NCBI GenBank assembly: GCA_903907885.1 | Contig: CAIVPY010000258.1 | Location: forward strand, 1 to 9,745 | Direction of reading: 5' to 3' | DNA length: 9,745 nucleotides | Origin: an uncultured Bacteroidota bacterium | GTDB taxonomy: Bacteria; Bacteroidota; Bacteroidia; UKL13-3 | Part shown: positions 1 through 5,901 of the stretch, one piece after another | How positions within the stretch are numbered: the first letter of the stretch is position 1 | How the letters are laid out: each line of letters opens with the position of its first letter | Translations under genes and position numbers: made by a program | Notes under the pieces: generated by a model | The model's input: the letters and a program-made list of their open reading frames with translations, nothing else | Databases searched by the model: none | What the model was told of the DNA's origin: nothing

Positions 1-496
1 CGGCAGCTACATACAATACATTTCCAAAATACTCTTGTAAATAATCTGCAAATCTTAAAGCCAAATTACTTTTACCACCTTTAGGTAATCCCCAAATCAA
101 ACCAGCAAATCGTTTTTCAGGTTTACCAATTAATTCTAAAAACTTACCTGTAAAGTTTAAAGTATCAAACTTCATTTCTAACAATTGCTTTCCTGTAAAC
201 CCTTGCAATTTTTTATCGTTCGGAATGTTCGGAACGGCTAATTTAGTAGGTTTAGGGCTATAAGTTTTGTCCAAAATAAGTATTTGGTCTTTTCGTTCGG
301 ATAAATGTTCCGAACGAGCGTTCGCATTCAGTTCCGAACCGTTCGGAACAGTAATAATTCGTTCGTCTTTTTTCTTTGGCTTCAATTCCTTTACATAGTC
401 AAAAGCAGTTGTCTTACTAATGCCTAATGCTTTTCCAATTTCTTGATATGATTTGCCTTCAATATGTAATGCAAGGGCTTTCATTTTTTTATTCAT
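1..496 (-). CDS. HTH plus P-loop ATPase, partial (C-terminus beyond left edge)
   Basis: The frame reads from an ATG at 496-494 leftward off the window without a stop, giving 165 visible residues. Residues about 8-36 look like a helix-turn-helix (KSYQEIGKALGISKTTAFDYV). Residues about 42-95 are a low-complexity linker encoded by GTTCGGAAC-type repeats. From residue 113 a second domain begins (LNFTGKFLELIGKPEKRFAGL) with a Walker A loop GLPKGGKS at 136-143 and a following strand NVLYVA at 159-164. That layout resembles RecA/RadA-like ATPases of Bacteroidota mobile elements, but this is from memory. The role is unknown: replication, partition or transcription control of the element are all possible. 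It is divergent from the MerR-like gene, with 85 bp between the two starts. Walker B and later motifs cannot be judged because the gene is cut. Confidence 0.75.
   Translation of the reverse strand, partial: MNKKMKALALHIEGKSYQEIGKALGISKTTAFDYVKELKPKKKDERIITVPNGSELNANARSEHLSERKDQILILDKTYSPKPTKLAVPNIPNDKKLQGFTGKQLLEMKFDTLNFTGKFLELIGKPEKRFAGLIWGLPKGGKSNLALRFADYLQEYFGNVLYVAA
218..349. repeat. Cluster of GTTCGGAAC / GTTCCGAAC 9-mers inside the ATPase gene
   Basis: Plus-strand copies: GTTCGGAAT 218-226, GTTCGGAAC 227-235, GTTCGGAT 295-302 (partial), GTTCCGAAC 307-315, GTTCCGAAC 331-339, GTTCGGAAC 341-349. The last two form a perfect inverted repeat with a 1-base centre (GTTCCGAACCGTTCGGAAC). Related fragments GTTCG occur at 320-324 and 361-365. 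The copies fall in more than one reading frame of the host gene (encoding VPN in some, SE in others), so protein-level selection alone does not explain them. I saw no copy elsewhere in the window. Confidence 0.8.
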
Positions 497-515
497 GATA
501 TTTAAATTCAAAATG

Positions 516-523
516 CAAATATA
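516..523 (-). promoter_or_regulatory. Candidate -7 box for the leftward ATPase gene
   Basis: Reads TATATTTG on the minus strand, a match to the Bacteroidota TAnnTTTG box, 19 bases upstream of the ATG at 496. No TTG lies at the expected 17-23 base distance, and the surrounding DNA is very AT-rich, so a chance match is possible. Confidence 0.35.
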
Positions 524-533
524 TATAAATATT

Positions 534-562
534 TTGATTTGTTATATTTTTCATTACATTTG
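534..562 (+). promoter_or_regulatory. Promoter of the MerR-like gene (TTG-N18-TACATTTG)
   Basis: TTG at 534-536 and TACATTTG at 555-562 are separated by 18 bases, a full match to the Bacteroidota vegetative promoter pattern. Transcription would begin near 569, leaving a leader of about 13 bases before the ATG at 582. This supports 582, not the farther ATG at 453, as the true start. The box overlaps an AT-rich inverted repeat (AAATAT 517-522 / ATATTT 529-534) shared with the divergent promoter. Confidence 0.6.
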
Positions 563-581
563 CTGGACTAATTTTATAAAT

Positions 582-1532
582 ATGTCATCAATTTTTGAAA
601 AAGCATTACACCTAGAGAGTGACCATTTTGAAAAAGCAGAAATGTTACATCCTAAAATTTTGGCCACCATAGTACCATTATCCTTAACCAAAATTTCTCC
701 AAGGAATTTTTACCATTGGAAAGAAAATGGACTGATAGACCTTAGTTTAGAAAACGAAAGTGGTGATAGGAAGTGGGTGAGATTTAACCTCATTGAATAT
801 GTTTGGGTATCAGCTATAGAAGTAATGAGAGATTTTGGTCTATCCTATGACATTATTAAAAAGGTAAAGAAAGTGCTGCATACAAACCATTTTCAATCTA
901 TGATAGACAATCGAGAAAAGAATGAGAAAATGTTTGAGCAATATTTAGAGCTAAATAAAGAAGAGCTAGAAGAATTTATAGAACTTCAAAGGTATATAGC
1001 AGAAGAGGGCTTGCGGATGTGTAAAGACAATGAAATAAGTGAATTTGAGTCAACCATATTATTTAACATAGTAACTTCAATACTTATTCATGGAAAACCA
1101 TCCTCAATCCTAATATATAGAAAAGAGGGGGAATTTCATGTTGAATTTATCCAATATGGCATTAACGACCCAATAACAAAAGTAGGAGCGCATGCAAAAG
1201 AATACCCACATTTGGAAATTCCTATAAATAGCCTCATCTCAGAATTTCTGAAAGAACCCAAAAGCGAAAAGTATGCTGAAGTATTTGGAATGATTAATGC
1301 TAAAGAAATGAAAGTATTAGATGCAATTAGAAAGAAAGATTTTATAGAAATTAATATCAAGTATAATAAAAAGGATGAGTTGATAATAGAAACAATAAAG
1401 GATGGGGAGATTAATGATGAGAAAGCTACCTTTATTAGAAAACTATTAGGTTTAAACAAGTATGAGGAAATCTCATTGACATATAGAAACGATAAGAAGT
1501 TATATATCAAAAGCAGGAAAACGACAACGTGA
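582..1532 (+). CDS. MerR-like DNA-binding protein, unknown C-terminal half
   Basis: The product is 316 residues from the ATG at 582. The open frame extends up to an ATG at 453, but that stretch overlaps the divergent gene and both promoters and encodes an unlikely hydrophobic leader. Residues about 36-98 resemble a MerR winged helix: KISPRNFYHWKENGLI is the recognition-helix region, then a variable wing, then FGLSYDIIKKVKKVL. A charged helical stretch follows (105-150, likely coiled coil, as in MerR dimers). Residues 155-316 match nothing I recognise; they include an apparent mixed strand/helix region (SSILIYRKEGEFHVEFIQYG) and a basic end (KKLYIKSRKTTT). MerR proteins usually act on their own or a divergent promoter, so control of the ATPase gene is a fair inference. 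At 316 residues it is longer than typical small MerR regulators. An effector-sensing role is possible but unshown. Confidence 0.7.
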   Translation: MSSIFEKALHLESDHFEKAEMLHPKILATIVPLSLTKISPRNFYHWKENGLIDLSLENESGDRKWVRFNLIEYVWVSAIEVMRDFGLSYDIIKKVKKVLHTNHFQSMIDNREKNEKMFEQYLELNKEELEEFIELQRYIAEEGLRMCKDNEISEFESTILFNIVTSILIHGKPSSILIYRKEGEFHVEFIQYGINDPITKVGAHAKEYPHLEIPINSLISEFLKEPKSEKYAEVFGMINAKEMKVLDAIRKKDFIEINIKYNKKDELIIETIKDGEINDEKATFIRKLLGLNKYEEISLTYRNDKKLYIKSRKTTT

Positions 1533-1565
1533 GAAATCAATTTTTAAATGGGATAAAACAAAAAA

Positions 1566-1592
1566 GTAATACAAAAAAGGTAATACAAAAAA
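1566..1592. repeat. Tandem direct repeat GTAATACAAAAAA x2
   Basis: Two identical 13-base copies, at 1566-1578 and 1580-1592, are separated by a single G. They lie in the 175-bp gap between the MerR-like gene and the small ORF. The rest of that gap shows no TAnnTTTG promoter; it has a short inverted repeat ACAGC/GCTGT (1691-1706) just before the small ORF start. The repeat could be a protein-binding site or simple slippage in A-rich DNA. Confidence 0.6.
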
Positions 1593-1707
1593 TCATAACA
1601 ACCATAAAAACAATAAGTAAACAAAAGACCCGAAGGAAACGGCTCTAACATAAAAACAACTGTCACCTCGTAGCCCGAGCTTTCAGTTACACAGCAAGCA
1701 AGCTGTT

Positions 1708-1887
1708 ATGTTTAATTTAGAAAAAAACAAAAAAGTATTAGAAAAAAACGGGAACAAGTACACATTAGAAGAAACAAAAATTATTACAGCATTTTTAAAA
1801 GAGTTAATTGAAATACAAGGCGTAAACTTGAACAAACATTTAGATTATGATAAAGAAAGCAGCATTGATGGCTCGTGTATCGAGTGA
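1708..1887 (+). CDS. 59-residue protein overlapping the recombinase start
   Basis: The ORF runs from ATG 1708 to TGA 1885-1887, and its last 41 bases overlap the start of the recombinase gene in another frame. It encodes a lysine-rich, mainly helical small protein; its most structured part is KYTLEETKIITAFLKELIEI at about residues 18-37. No domain can be named. I recall similar short proteins with a G-x-x-Y-T-x-E-E-type motif just upstream of Bacteroidota serine recombinases, but I cannot verify this here. The overlap suggests translational coupling, and a role such as recombination directionality factor or recombinase partner is conceivable but unshown. The same RNA probably carries both. 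Alternatively it is a non-conserved leader ORF. Confidence 0.55.
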   Translation: MFNLEKNKKVLEKNGNKYTLEETKIITAFLKELIEIQGVNLNKHLDYDKESSIDGSCIE

Positions 1888-3409
1888 TGAACAAGCCAAA
1901 GGATATTCGTTAGGAGTACAAGTTGATAGTTTAACAAAATATTGCGAACGCAACAGTATTGTCATATCAAAAGTGTTCAAAGAAGACCATTCTGCCAAAT
2001 CCTTTGACAGACCACAGTTTATTGAATTTATGAAGTATCTGAAAAAGAACAAAGGCAGCATAGATTTATTGTTATTTACGTCATGGGACAGATTTTCAAG
2101 AAACACTTCAGAAGCTTATCAGATGATTAATGAGTTGAAAAAATTAGGCGTTCAAGCACAAGCCATTGAACAACCCATTGATTTGTCGATACCTGAAAAC
2201 AAAGTAATGCTAGCATTATACTTAACCATTCCAGAGATTGATAATGACAGGCGTTCCATAAAAATAAATGGTGGCATTCGTGGTGCAAGGAAAGAGGGTA
2301 GAATTACCTGTGGCGCACCAAGGGGTTATTCAAACAAAAGAGATGAAAGCAATAAACCTATCATAGTGCCAAATGAACAAGCAAAACATATTACAAATGC
2401 GTTTGAATTGCTTGCAAAAGGTACTCCTATGCCAAGTGTTAGGAGAGAATTGGCTGACAATGGAGTTAATGTGTCAAAAACACAGATTTATAACTTGTTT
2501 AGAAATCCAATGTATTGCGGATTAATACGAGTTCCAGCAGGAGAAAATGAAAAAGAGTATTTTACAAAAGGTATTCATGAGCCTATTGTCAGTGAAAATC
2601 TATTTAATCAAGTACAAGAGGTATTAACAGGCAGGAGGCTAGCAAGCAACAAACATAGCACGGTAGAAAAGAAAGATGAACTACCTTTAAGAGGTGTATT
2701 AGTTTGTGATAATTGTAATATGCACATAACAGGAAGCGCATCAAGAAGCCATACTGGTAAAAGGCATTTTTATTATCACTGTAACCATTGCAAGCAACAA
2801 CGGTATAAAGCCGAATTAGCCAATGAAACCATTGAGAAAATATTGTCTGATTTTACCTTATCAAACGATGTGAAAAATTTATATGAGCTGATGGTTAAAG
2901 AAACACTTGGTATAACAAGTAGCAAGAACAAAGATGATAAAAAAGTAAAAGCCTTAAAAGAACAAATTGTAATTCAAGAACAAAGAATACAAAACTTGCA
3001 AGACCTTTTTGTTGATAGTAAAGTATCGCATTTTGAATATACCAATTTGAGCAAAAAATATGAAGGTATGAAAAGTGGATTGGTACTTGAATTGTCGAAT
3101 ATTGAACAACGTGATGAGTTGTTGTTAAAAAAACTTGAAAGCTCAATAAAAAAAGTGTCAAACCTTGGAAACATCTATCACAACAGCGATGTAGAAGCTA
3201 AATCAAGGTTGTTGGGTTCGATTTTCCCCGAAAAGTTCAGTTTTGATGGAATCAAATGTCGAACCCGAAAAATTAACGAATTACTTCGCCAAACTCTCAA
3301 TATTGACAAGGGTTTCAAAGGCACAAAAAAAAGACAACTCTCAAATAAATTGGAGTTGTCCTGTCAGGTGGAGGCAACAGGGTTCGAACCTGTGACCCTC
3401 TGCTTGTAA
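1847..3409 (+). CDS. Large serine recombinase (integrase), tail reads into tRNA-Val
   Basis: The 520-residue enzyme should catalyse site-specific DNA integration and excision through a phosphoserine link. The resolvase domain spans about 3-140: the strand KAALMARVSS places the nucleophile at Ser12 after Arg10, and DRFSR gives Arg82 and Arg85. The recombinase domain lies at about 155-265 (CGAPRGY, NLFRNPMYCGLI). A zinc ribbon uses Cys287, Cys290, Cys312 and Cys315. A long coiled coil occupies about 365-435, followed by a conserved C-terminal FPEKFSFDG stretch. The start at 1847 keeps the full first strand; the ATG at 1868 would delete it. Residues 508-520 (VEATGFEPVTLCL) are the antisense translation of tRNA-Val, and residues about 493-505 cover its terminator, so the last 20-30 residues are probably host-derived and not functional. 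No terminator of its own is visible. All catalytic residues are present, so it may be active. Confidence 0.92.
   Translation: MIKKAALMARVSSDEQAKGYSLGVQVDSLTKYCERNSIVISKVFKEDHSAKSFDRPQFIEFMKYLKKNKGSIDLLLFTSWDRFSRNTSEAYQMINELKKLGVQAQAIEQPIDLSIPENKVMLALYLTIPEIDNDRRSIKINGGIRGARKEGRITCGAPRGYSNKRDESNKPIIVPNEQAKHITNAFELLAKGTPMPSVRRELADNGVNVSKTQIYNLFRNPMYCGLIRVPAGENEKEYFTKGIHEPIVSENLFNQVQEVLTGRRLASNKHSTVEKKDELPLRGVLVCDNCNMHITGSASRSHTGKRHFYYHCNHCKQQRYKAELANETIEKILSDFTLSNDVKNLYELMVKETLGITSSKNKDDKKVKALKEQIVIQEQRIQNLQDLFVDSKVSHFEYTNLSKKYEGMKSGLVLELSNIEQRDELLLKKLESSIKKVSNLGNIYHNSDVEAKSRLLGSIFPEKFSFDGIKCRTRKINELLRQTLNIDKGFKGTKKRQLSNKLELSCQVEATGFEPVTLCL
3325..3360 (-). terminator. Intrinsic terminator of tRNA-Val
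   Basis: On the minus strand, GACAACTC (3360-3353) pairs perfectly with GAGTTGTC (3340-3333) around a 12-base loop. A run of eight T follows at 3332-3325. It begins 9 bases after the tRNA 3' end. It sits wholly inside the coding frame of the oppositely directed recombinase. Confidence 0.8.
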
Positions 3410-3443
3410 GGCAGATGCTCTGAACCAGCTGAGCTATGCCTCC
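3369..3443 (-). tRNA. tRNA-Val (anticodon TAC)
   Basis: The 75-base cloverleaf can be folded by eye: acceptor stem GGAGGCA/TGCCTCC, D stem GCTC/GAGC with loop AGCTGGTTCA, anticodon stem TCTGC/GCAGA with loop CTTACAA, variable region GGGTC, and T stem ACAGG/CCTGT with loop TTCGAAC, then discriminator A. All stems are fully paired. The anticodon TAC (plus-strand 3406-3408) reads valine GUN codons. CCA is not encoded. Its 3' 41 bases overlap the recombinase reading frame on the other strand. The gene itself is intact, as expected if the inserting element restored the tRNA 3' end. Confidence 0.97.
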
Positions 3444-3455
3444 TTTTGGGGAGTG

Positions 3456-3485
3456 CAAATATATAATTAGCTTTATATTACACAA
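3456..3485 (-). promoter_or_regulatory. Promoter of tRNA-Val (TTG-N19-TATATTTG)
   Basis: On the minus strand, TTG (3485-3483) is followed after 19 bases by TATATTTG (3463-3456), matching the Bacteroidota pattern. The start point would fall a few bases before the mature tRNA 5' end at 3443, so the primary leader is very short. Confidence 0.65.
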
Positions 3486-3564
3486 TATTTAACAAAAATA
3501 TTTTCTTACATTCTATCTAAATATTTAATTATCAAACACAAACACCTACTCAATATTTATCGTT

Positions 3565-3592
3565 TTTGATAAACCGCTATGAATTTATCAAA
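3565..3592. promoter_or_regulatory. 9-bp perfect inverted repeat upstream of alanine dehydrogenase
   Basis: TTTGATAAA (3565-3573) and TTTATCAAA (3584-3592) are exact reverse complements separated by 10 bases. The repeat ends 8 bases before a TAnnTTTG-like box and 34 bases before the ATG at 3627. The position fits an operator. It lacks a following T-run in either direction, so a terminator is unlikely. Confidence 0.45.
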
Positions 3593-3600
3593 TCTTTGTT

Positions 3601-3608
3601 TATTTTTG
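3601..3608 (+). promoter_or_regulatory. Candidate -7 box for alanine dehydrogenase
   Basis: TATTTTTG matches TAnnTTTG and lies 18 bases before the ATG at 3627, but no TTG is found at 17-23 bases upstream (the nearest useful one, 3566-3568, is 32 bases away). The promoter may be weak or need an activator bound at the adjacent inverted repeat. Confidence 0.35.
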
Positions 3609-3626
3609 GGTTTCAATTCATAAAAT

Positions 3627-4853
3627 ATGGAGCAACCTACATTTGGATTTAGCGAATTGGCAAAACAGGCTAGTCTTCAACCTAAAGAAGCATTGATTGA
3701 CGCTGGCAATGGCAATAAAAGTTTGTTTATTGCTATTCCCAAAGAAACAACACTACAAGAAAAAAGAGTTTCGCTTACCCCTTCGTCAGTTCAATTGCTT
3801 GTAAATAACGGTAGTGAAGTGTGGGTTGAAACTGGAGCAGGAAAATTAGCAAAATTTAGTGATAAAGAATATAGTGAAGCTGGGGCAAAAATAGTTTTTG
3901 ATAAAAAAGAACTGTTTAAGGCAGATATTATTGTGAAAGTTGAACCTCCTACTGAAGAAGAAATAGACCTGCTTAACTCCAATCAATTGCTTATTTCGGC
4001 CTTACAACATGGTGCTAAATCAGACGTGTATGTAAAAAAACTAATGGCAAAAAAAGTGAATGCCATGGCTTTTGAACTTTTAAAAGAAGATGATGGTTTA
4101 TATCCATTGGTTAGAAGCATGGGTGAAATTGCTGGCCTAGCAGCCATATCTATAGCAAGCGATTTGTTAAACTCTGATAATGGTGGAAAAGGCGAAATGT
4201 TGGGTGGTATTACAGGAATACCCCCTACAGAAATAGTTATCATAGGAGCTGGAACCGTAGGCGAGTATGCGGCCAAGGCCGCTCTAGGAAAAGGTGCTTC
4301 GGTAAAAGTATTTGATCTTTCGCTATCTAAACTTAGAAGGTTACAAAACAATTTAGGAAGTCCGCATTTATATACCTCACTTCTGCATCCAAAAATTTTA
4401 ACAAAGGCTTTACAAACTGCCGATGTTGCCATAGGTTGTCAAAGAAATGAAGAAGGAAGAAGCTTAGTAATAGTTACCGAAGAAATGGTTAGCAAAATGA
4501 AACCACTATCTGTAGTTATTGATATAAGTATTGACCAAGGTGGCATTTTTGAAACCTCAGAGGTTACTACCCACCAAAATCCCACTTTTGTTAAATATGA
4601 TGTGATTCACTATTGTGTACCCAATATTACCTCATTAGTTTGTCGAACAGCAAGTTACGCTTTAAGTAATGTATTAACCCCATTGCTACTTAAGCTTACA
4701 GACGCAAAAGATTTAGCTGATTTTTTATACTATAATATTGGATCGCGAAACGGAATGTATATTTATAAGGGGCATTTAACAAACAAGCATCTTGGAAAAA
4801 GATTAAACATCTATCACAAAGAAATTGACCTGCTATTGGCGGCACACATGTAA
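3627..4853 (+). CDS. ald: Alanine dehydrogenase family protein
   Basis: The 408-residue cytoplasmic protein should catalyse NAD-dependent oxidative deamination of L-alanine to pyruvate and ammonium, or the reverse. The N-terminal catalytic domain contains IPKE...EKRVSLTP (Arg47), VKVEPP (Lys104) and ALQHGA (His128), which line up with the substrate arginine, lysine and histidine of known alanine dehydrogenases. The Rossmann domain begins at about 200 with VIIGAGTVG, and SIDQGG supplies Asp303. About 33 residues precede the usual start of the family; this extension is common in Bacteroidota copies as I recall. The classic NMPGAVPRTS signature is replaced by NITSLVCRTAS at 333-343, so exact substrate specificity is less certain; the relative PntA (transhydrogenase alpha) is less likely because no membrane part follows. 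It is monocistronic as far as visible, divergent from tRNA-Val, with 223 bp to parA. Confidence 0.85.
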   Translation: MEQPTFGFSELAKQASLQPKEALIDAGNGNKSLFIAIPKETTLQEKRVSLTPSSVQLLVNNGSEVWVETGAGKLAKFSDKEYSEAGAKIVFDKKELFKADIIVKVEPPTEEEIDLLNSNQLLISALQHGAKSDVYVKKLMAKKVNAMAFELLKEDDGLYPLVRSMGEIAGLAAISIASDLLNSDNGGKGEMLGGITGIPPTEIVIIGAGTVGEYAAKAALGKGASVKVFDLSLSKLRRLQNNLGSPHLYTSLLHPKILTKALQTADVAIGCQRNEEGRSLVIVTEEMVSKMKPLSVVIDISIDQGGIFETSEVTTHQNPTFVKYDVIHYCVPNITSLVCRTASYALSNVLTPLLLKLTDAKDLADFLYYNIGSRNGMYIYKGHLTNKHLGKRLNIYHKEIDLLLAAHM

Positions 4854-4892
4854 ATATTTTTTTAATATTGTTGGTTAACAGCACCTAAAACT

Positions 4893-4910
4893 ATCAACAT
4901 GCCTGTTGAT
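4893..4910. promoter_or_regulatory. Inverted repeat over the -33 region of the parA promoter
   Basis: ATCAACATGCCTGTTGAT has perfect 7-base arms around TGCC. The right arm includes the TTG (4906-4908) of the best parA promoter, so a bound protein would compete with RNA polymerase. A related repeat with the same TCAAC/GTTGA half-sites occurs between parA and parB at 5902-5918. Confidence 0.4.
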
Positions 4911-4933
4911 ATAATGTACATTAGTTACCTTTG
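4906..4933 (+). promoter_or_regulatory. Candidate parA promoter 1 (TTG-N17-TACCTTTG)
   Basis: TTG at 4906-4908 and TACCTTTG at 4926-4933 are 17 bases apart, a full match to the Bacteroidota pattern. Initiation near 4940 would give a leader of about 137 bases before the parA ATG at 5077. I see no riboswitch or strong structure in that leader. Confidence 0.6.
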
Positions 4934-4991
4934 CCATTCTATTAATTTGAAGAAATAATAATTCAACGTATCGGTCAAAATTCAAACAGGC

Positions 4992-5018
4992 TTGGGGTTT
5001 TGGATTGTTGTGTATTTG
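4992..5018 (+). promoter_or_regulatory. Candidate parA promoter 2 (TTG-N16-TGTATTTG)
   Basis: TTG at 4992-4994 precedes TGTATTTG at 5011-5018 by 16 bases. The second base of the box departs from TAnnTTTG and the spacing is slightly short, so this is weaker than the site at 4906. It would give a leader of about 50 bases. Confidence 0.35.
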
Positions 5019-5076
5019 TGTAACATTTACAAAAAATTAACACATTTTAATTGTTCCGTTTGAACCAAATAAAAAT

Positions 5077-5883
5077 ATGACAAAAGTAATTTCGATAGTA
5101 AATCAAAAAGGTGGCGTTGGCAAAACAACAACAGCTATAAACCTTGCCGCAAGTCTTGCGGTGCTTGAGTTTAAAACCCTTTTGGTAGATGGCGACCCTC
5201 AGGCAAACTCAACATCAGGGATAGGTTTAGACCCAAAAGACATCCAAACGGGATTATACGAAGTGATAATAAATGAGGTTCCTGCTAAAGAAGCAATTAT
5301 GAAAACCGACTTTAAATTCATGGACATTTTACCTTCAAGTATTGATTTGGTTGGGGCTGAAATAGAGTTAATTAATTTGCCAAACCGCGAAAGTGTAATG
5401 AAACACGCTTTAAATAAAATAAAGGGTGATTATGATTTTGTAATAATAGACTGTTCTCCATCCTTAGGTTTAATTACTACCAATGCATTAACTGCCAGCG
5501 ATTCTGTAATTATTCCAGTACAATGTGAGTATTTTGCGTTAGAGGGGTTAGGGAAATTATTAAATACCGTAAAAATTGTACAACAGGGACTAAATAAAGA
5601 GCTGCAAATTGAAGGTTTGTTACTTACCATGTACGACATGCGTTTAAGACTAAGCAATCAAGTGGTTGAGGAGGTAAAAATGCACTTCCAACAATTGGTT
5701 TTTGATACCATTATTCAAAGAAATACTAAGTTGAGCGAAGCCCCCAGTTTTGGCAAGCCCGTGATTACGCACGATGCTGAAAGCAGAGGGGCAATTAACT
5801 ACTTGAACTTGGCTAAAGAATTATTGGCAAAAAACGGTTTAATCAAATTAAACCCTTTGCAGGAAGAATCTGCAATGAACTAA
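5077..5883 (+). CDS. parA: ParA/Soj chromosome partition ATPase
   Basis: The 268-residue protein is a deviant Walker ATPase that binds DNA non-specifically as an ATP dimer and moves ParB-bound origins. The deviant Walker A loop KGGVGKTT is at 11-18, with the signature lysine Lys11 and the P-loop lysine Lys16. The switch-type motif DGDPQANST starts at 38, and Walker B FVIIDCSPSLG places Asp125. Length and motifs match chromosomal ParA/Soj; there is no N-terminal helix-turn-helix as in plasmid type Ia ParA. The ATG at 5077 starts directly at the first strand. parB follows after 52 bp. It is preceded by two candidate promoters and an inverted repeat that could serve autoregulation. MinD is excluded by the lack of a C-terminal amphipathic membrane helix and by the parB partner. 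Confidence 0.95.
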   Translation: MTKVISIVNQKGGVGKTTTAINLAASLAVLEFKTLLVDGDPQANSTSGIGLDPKDIQTGLYEVIINEVPAKEAIMKTDFKFMDILPSSIDLVGAEIELINLPNRESVMKHALNKIKGDYDFVIIDCSPSLGLITTNALTASDSVIIPVQCEYFALEGLGKLLNTVKIVQQGLNKELQIEGLLLTMYDMRLRLSNQVVEEVKMHFQQLVFDTIIQRNTKLSEAPSFGKPVITHDAESRGAINYLNLAKELLAKNGLIKLNPLQEESAMN

Positions 5884-5901
5884 CAATCAAATAATTTAAT
5901 T

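Larger units (their letters stand above)
1..3368. mobile_element. Right (integrase) end of a putative integrated element at tRNA-Val
   Basis: This is an inferred unit, not a proven one. A large serine recombinase gene ends inside the 3' part of a tRNA-Val gene, and the genes behind it (small ORF, MerR-like regulator, HTH/P-loop ATPase) are accessory in type. To the right of the tRNA the genes are all conserved chromosomal ones. Integrase genes next to a tRNA 3' end usually mark one end of an integrative element. The exact right junction could lie anywhere from about 3320 to 3395. I found no second copy of the tRNA 3' end in bases 1 to 3320, so the left end should be outside the window. Cargo genes, if any, are also outside. 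Confidence 0.55.

Noticed and set aside
453..581. Upstream ATG at 453 as the start of the MerR-like gene
   Set aside because: It would lie inside the divergent ATPase gene and across both promoters, and would add an implausible 43-residue hydrophobic leader. The promoter at 534-562 points to ATG 582.
1136..1540. Minus-strand open frame opposite the MerR-like gene (and similar ones opposite ald, parA, parB, dapB and lepB)
   Set aside because: These are shadows of well-supported genes on the other strand, with unlikely compositions and no promoter or family resemblance.
1620..1700. GC-richer stretch in the gap before the small ORF as a structured RNA or att site
   Set aside because: Only very short, imperfect pairings are visible and no second copy is found in the window.
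3409..3443. Truncated or broken tRNA caused by the recombinase overlap
   Set aside because: All stems pair fully, the anticodon and T loops are standard, and the gene has its own promoter and terminator, so the tRNA is intact.
4853..4869. AATATT-TTTTT-AATATT as a terminator after alanine dehydrogenase
   Set aside because: The stem is only six A/T pairs and too weak to be called a terminator.
5052..5067. TGTTCCGTTTGAACCA just before parA as a parS site
   Set aside because: Only the outer GTTC/GAAC resembles parS; the CACGTG core and full symmetry are missing. No CACGTG occurs anywhere in the window.
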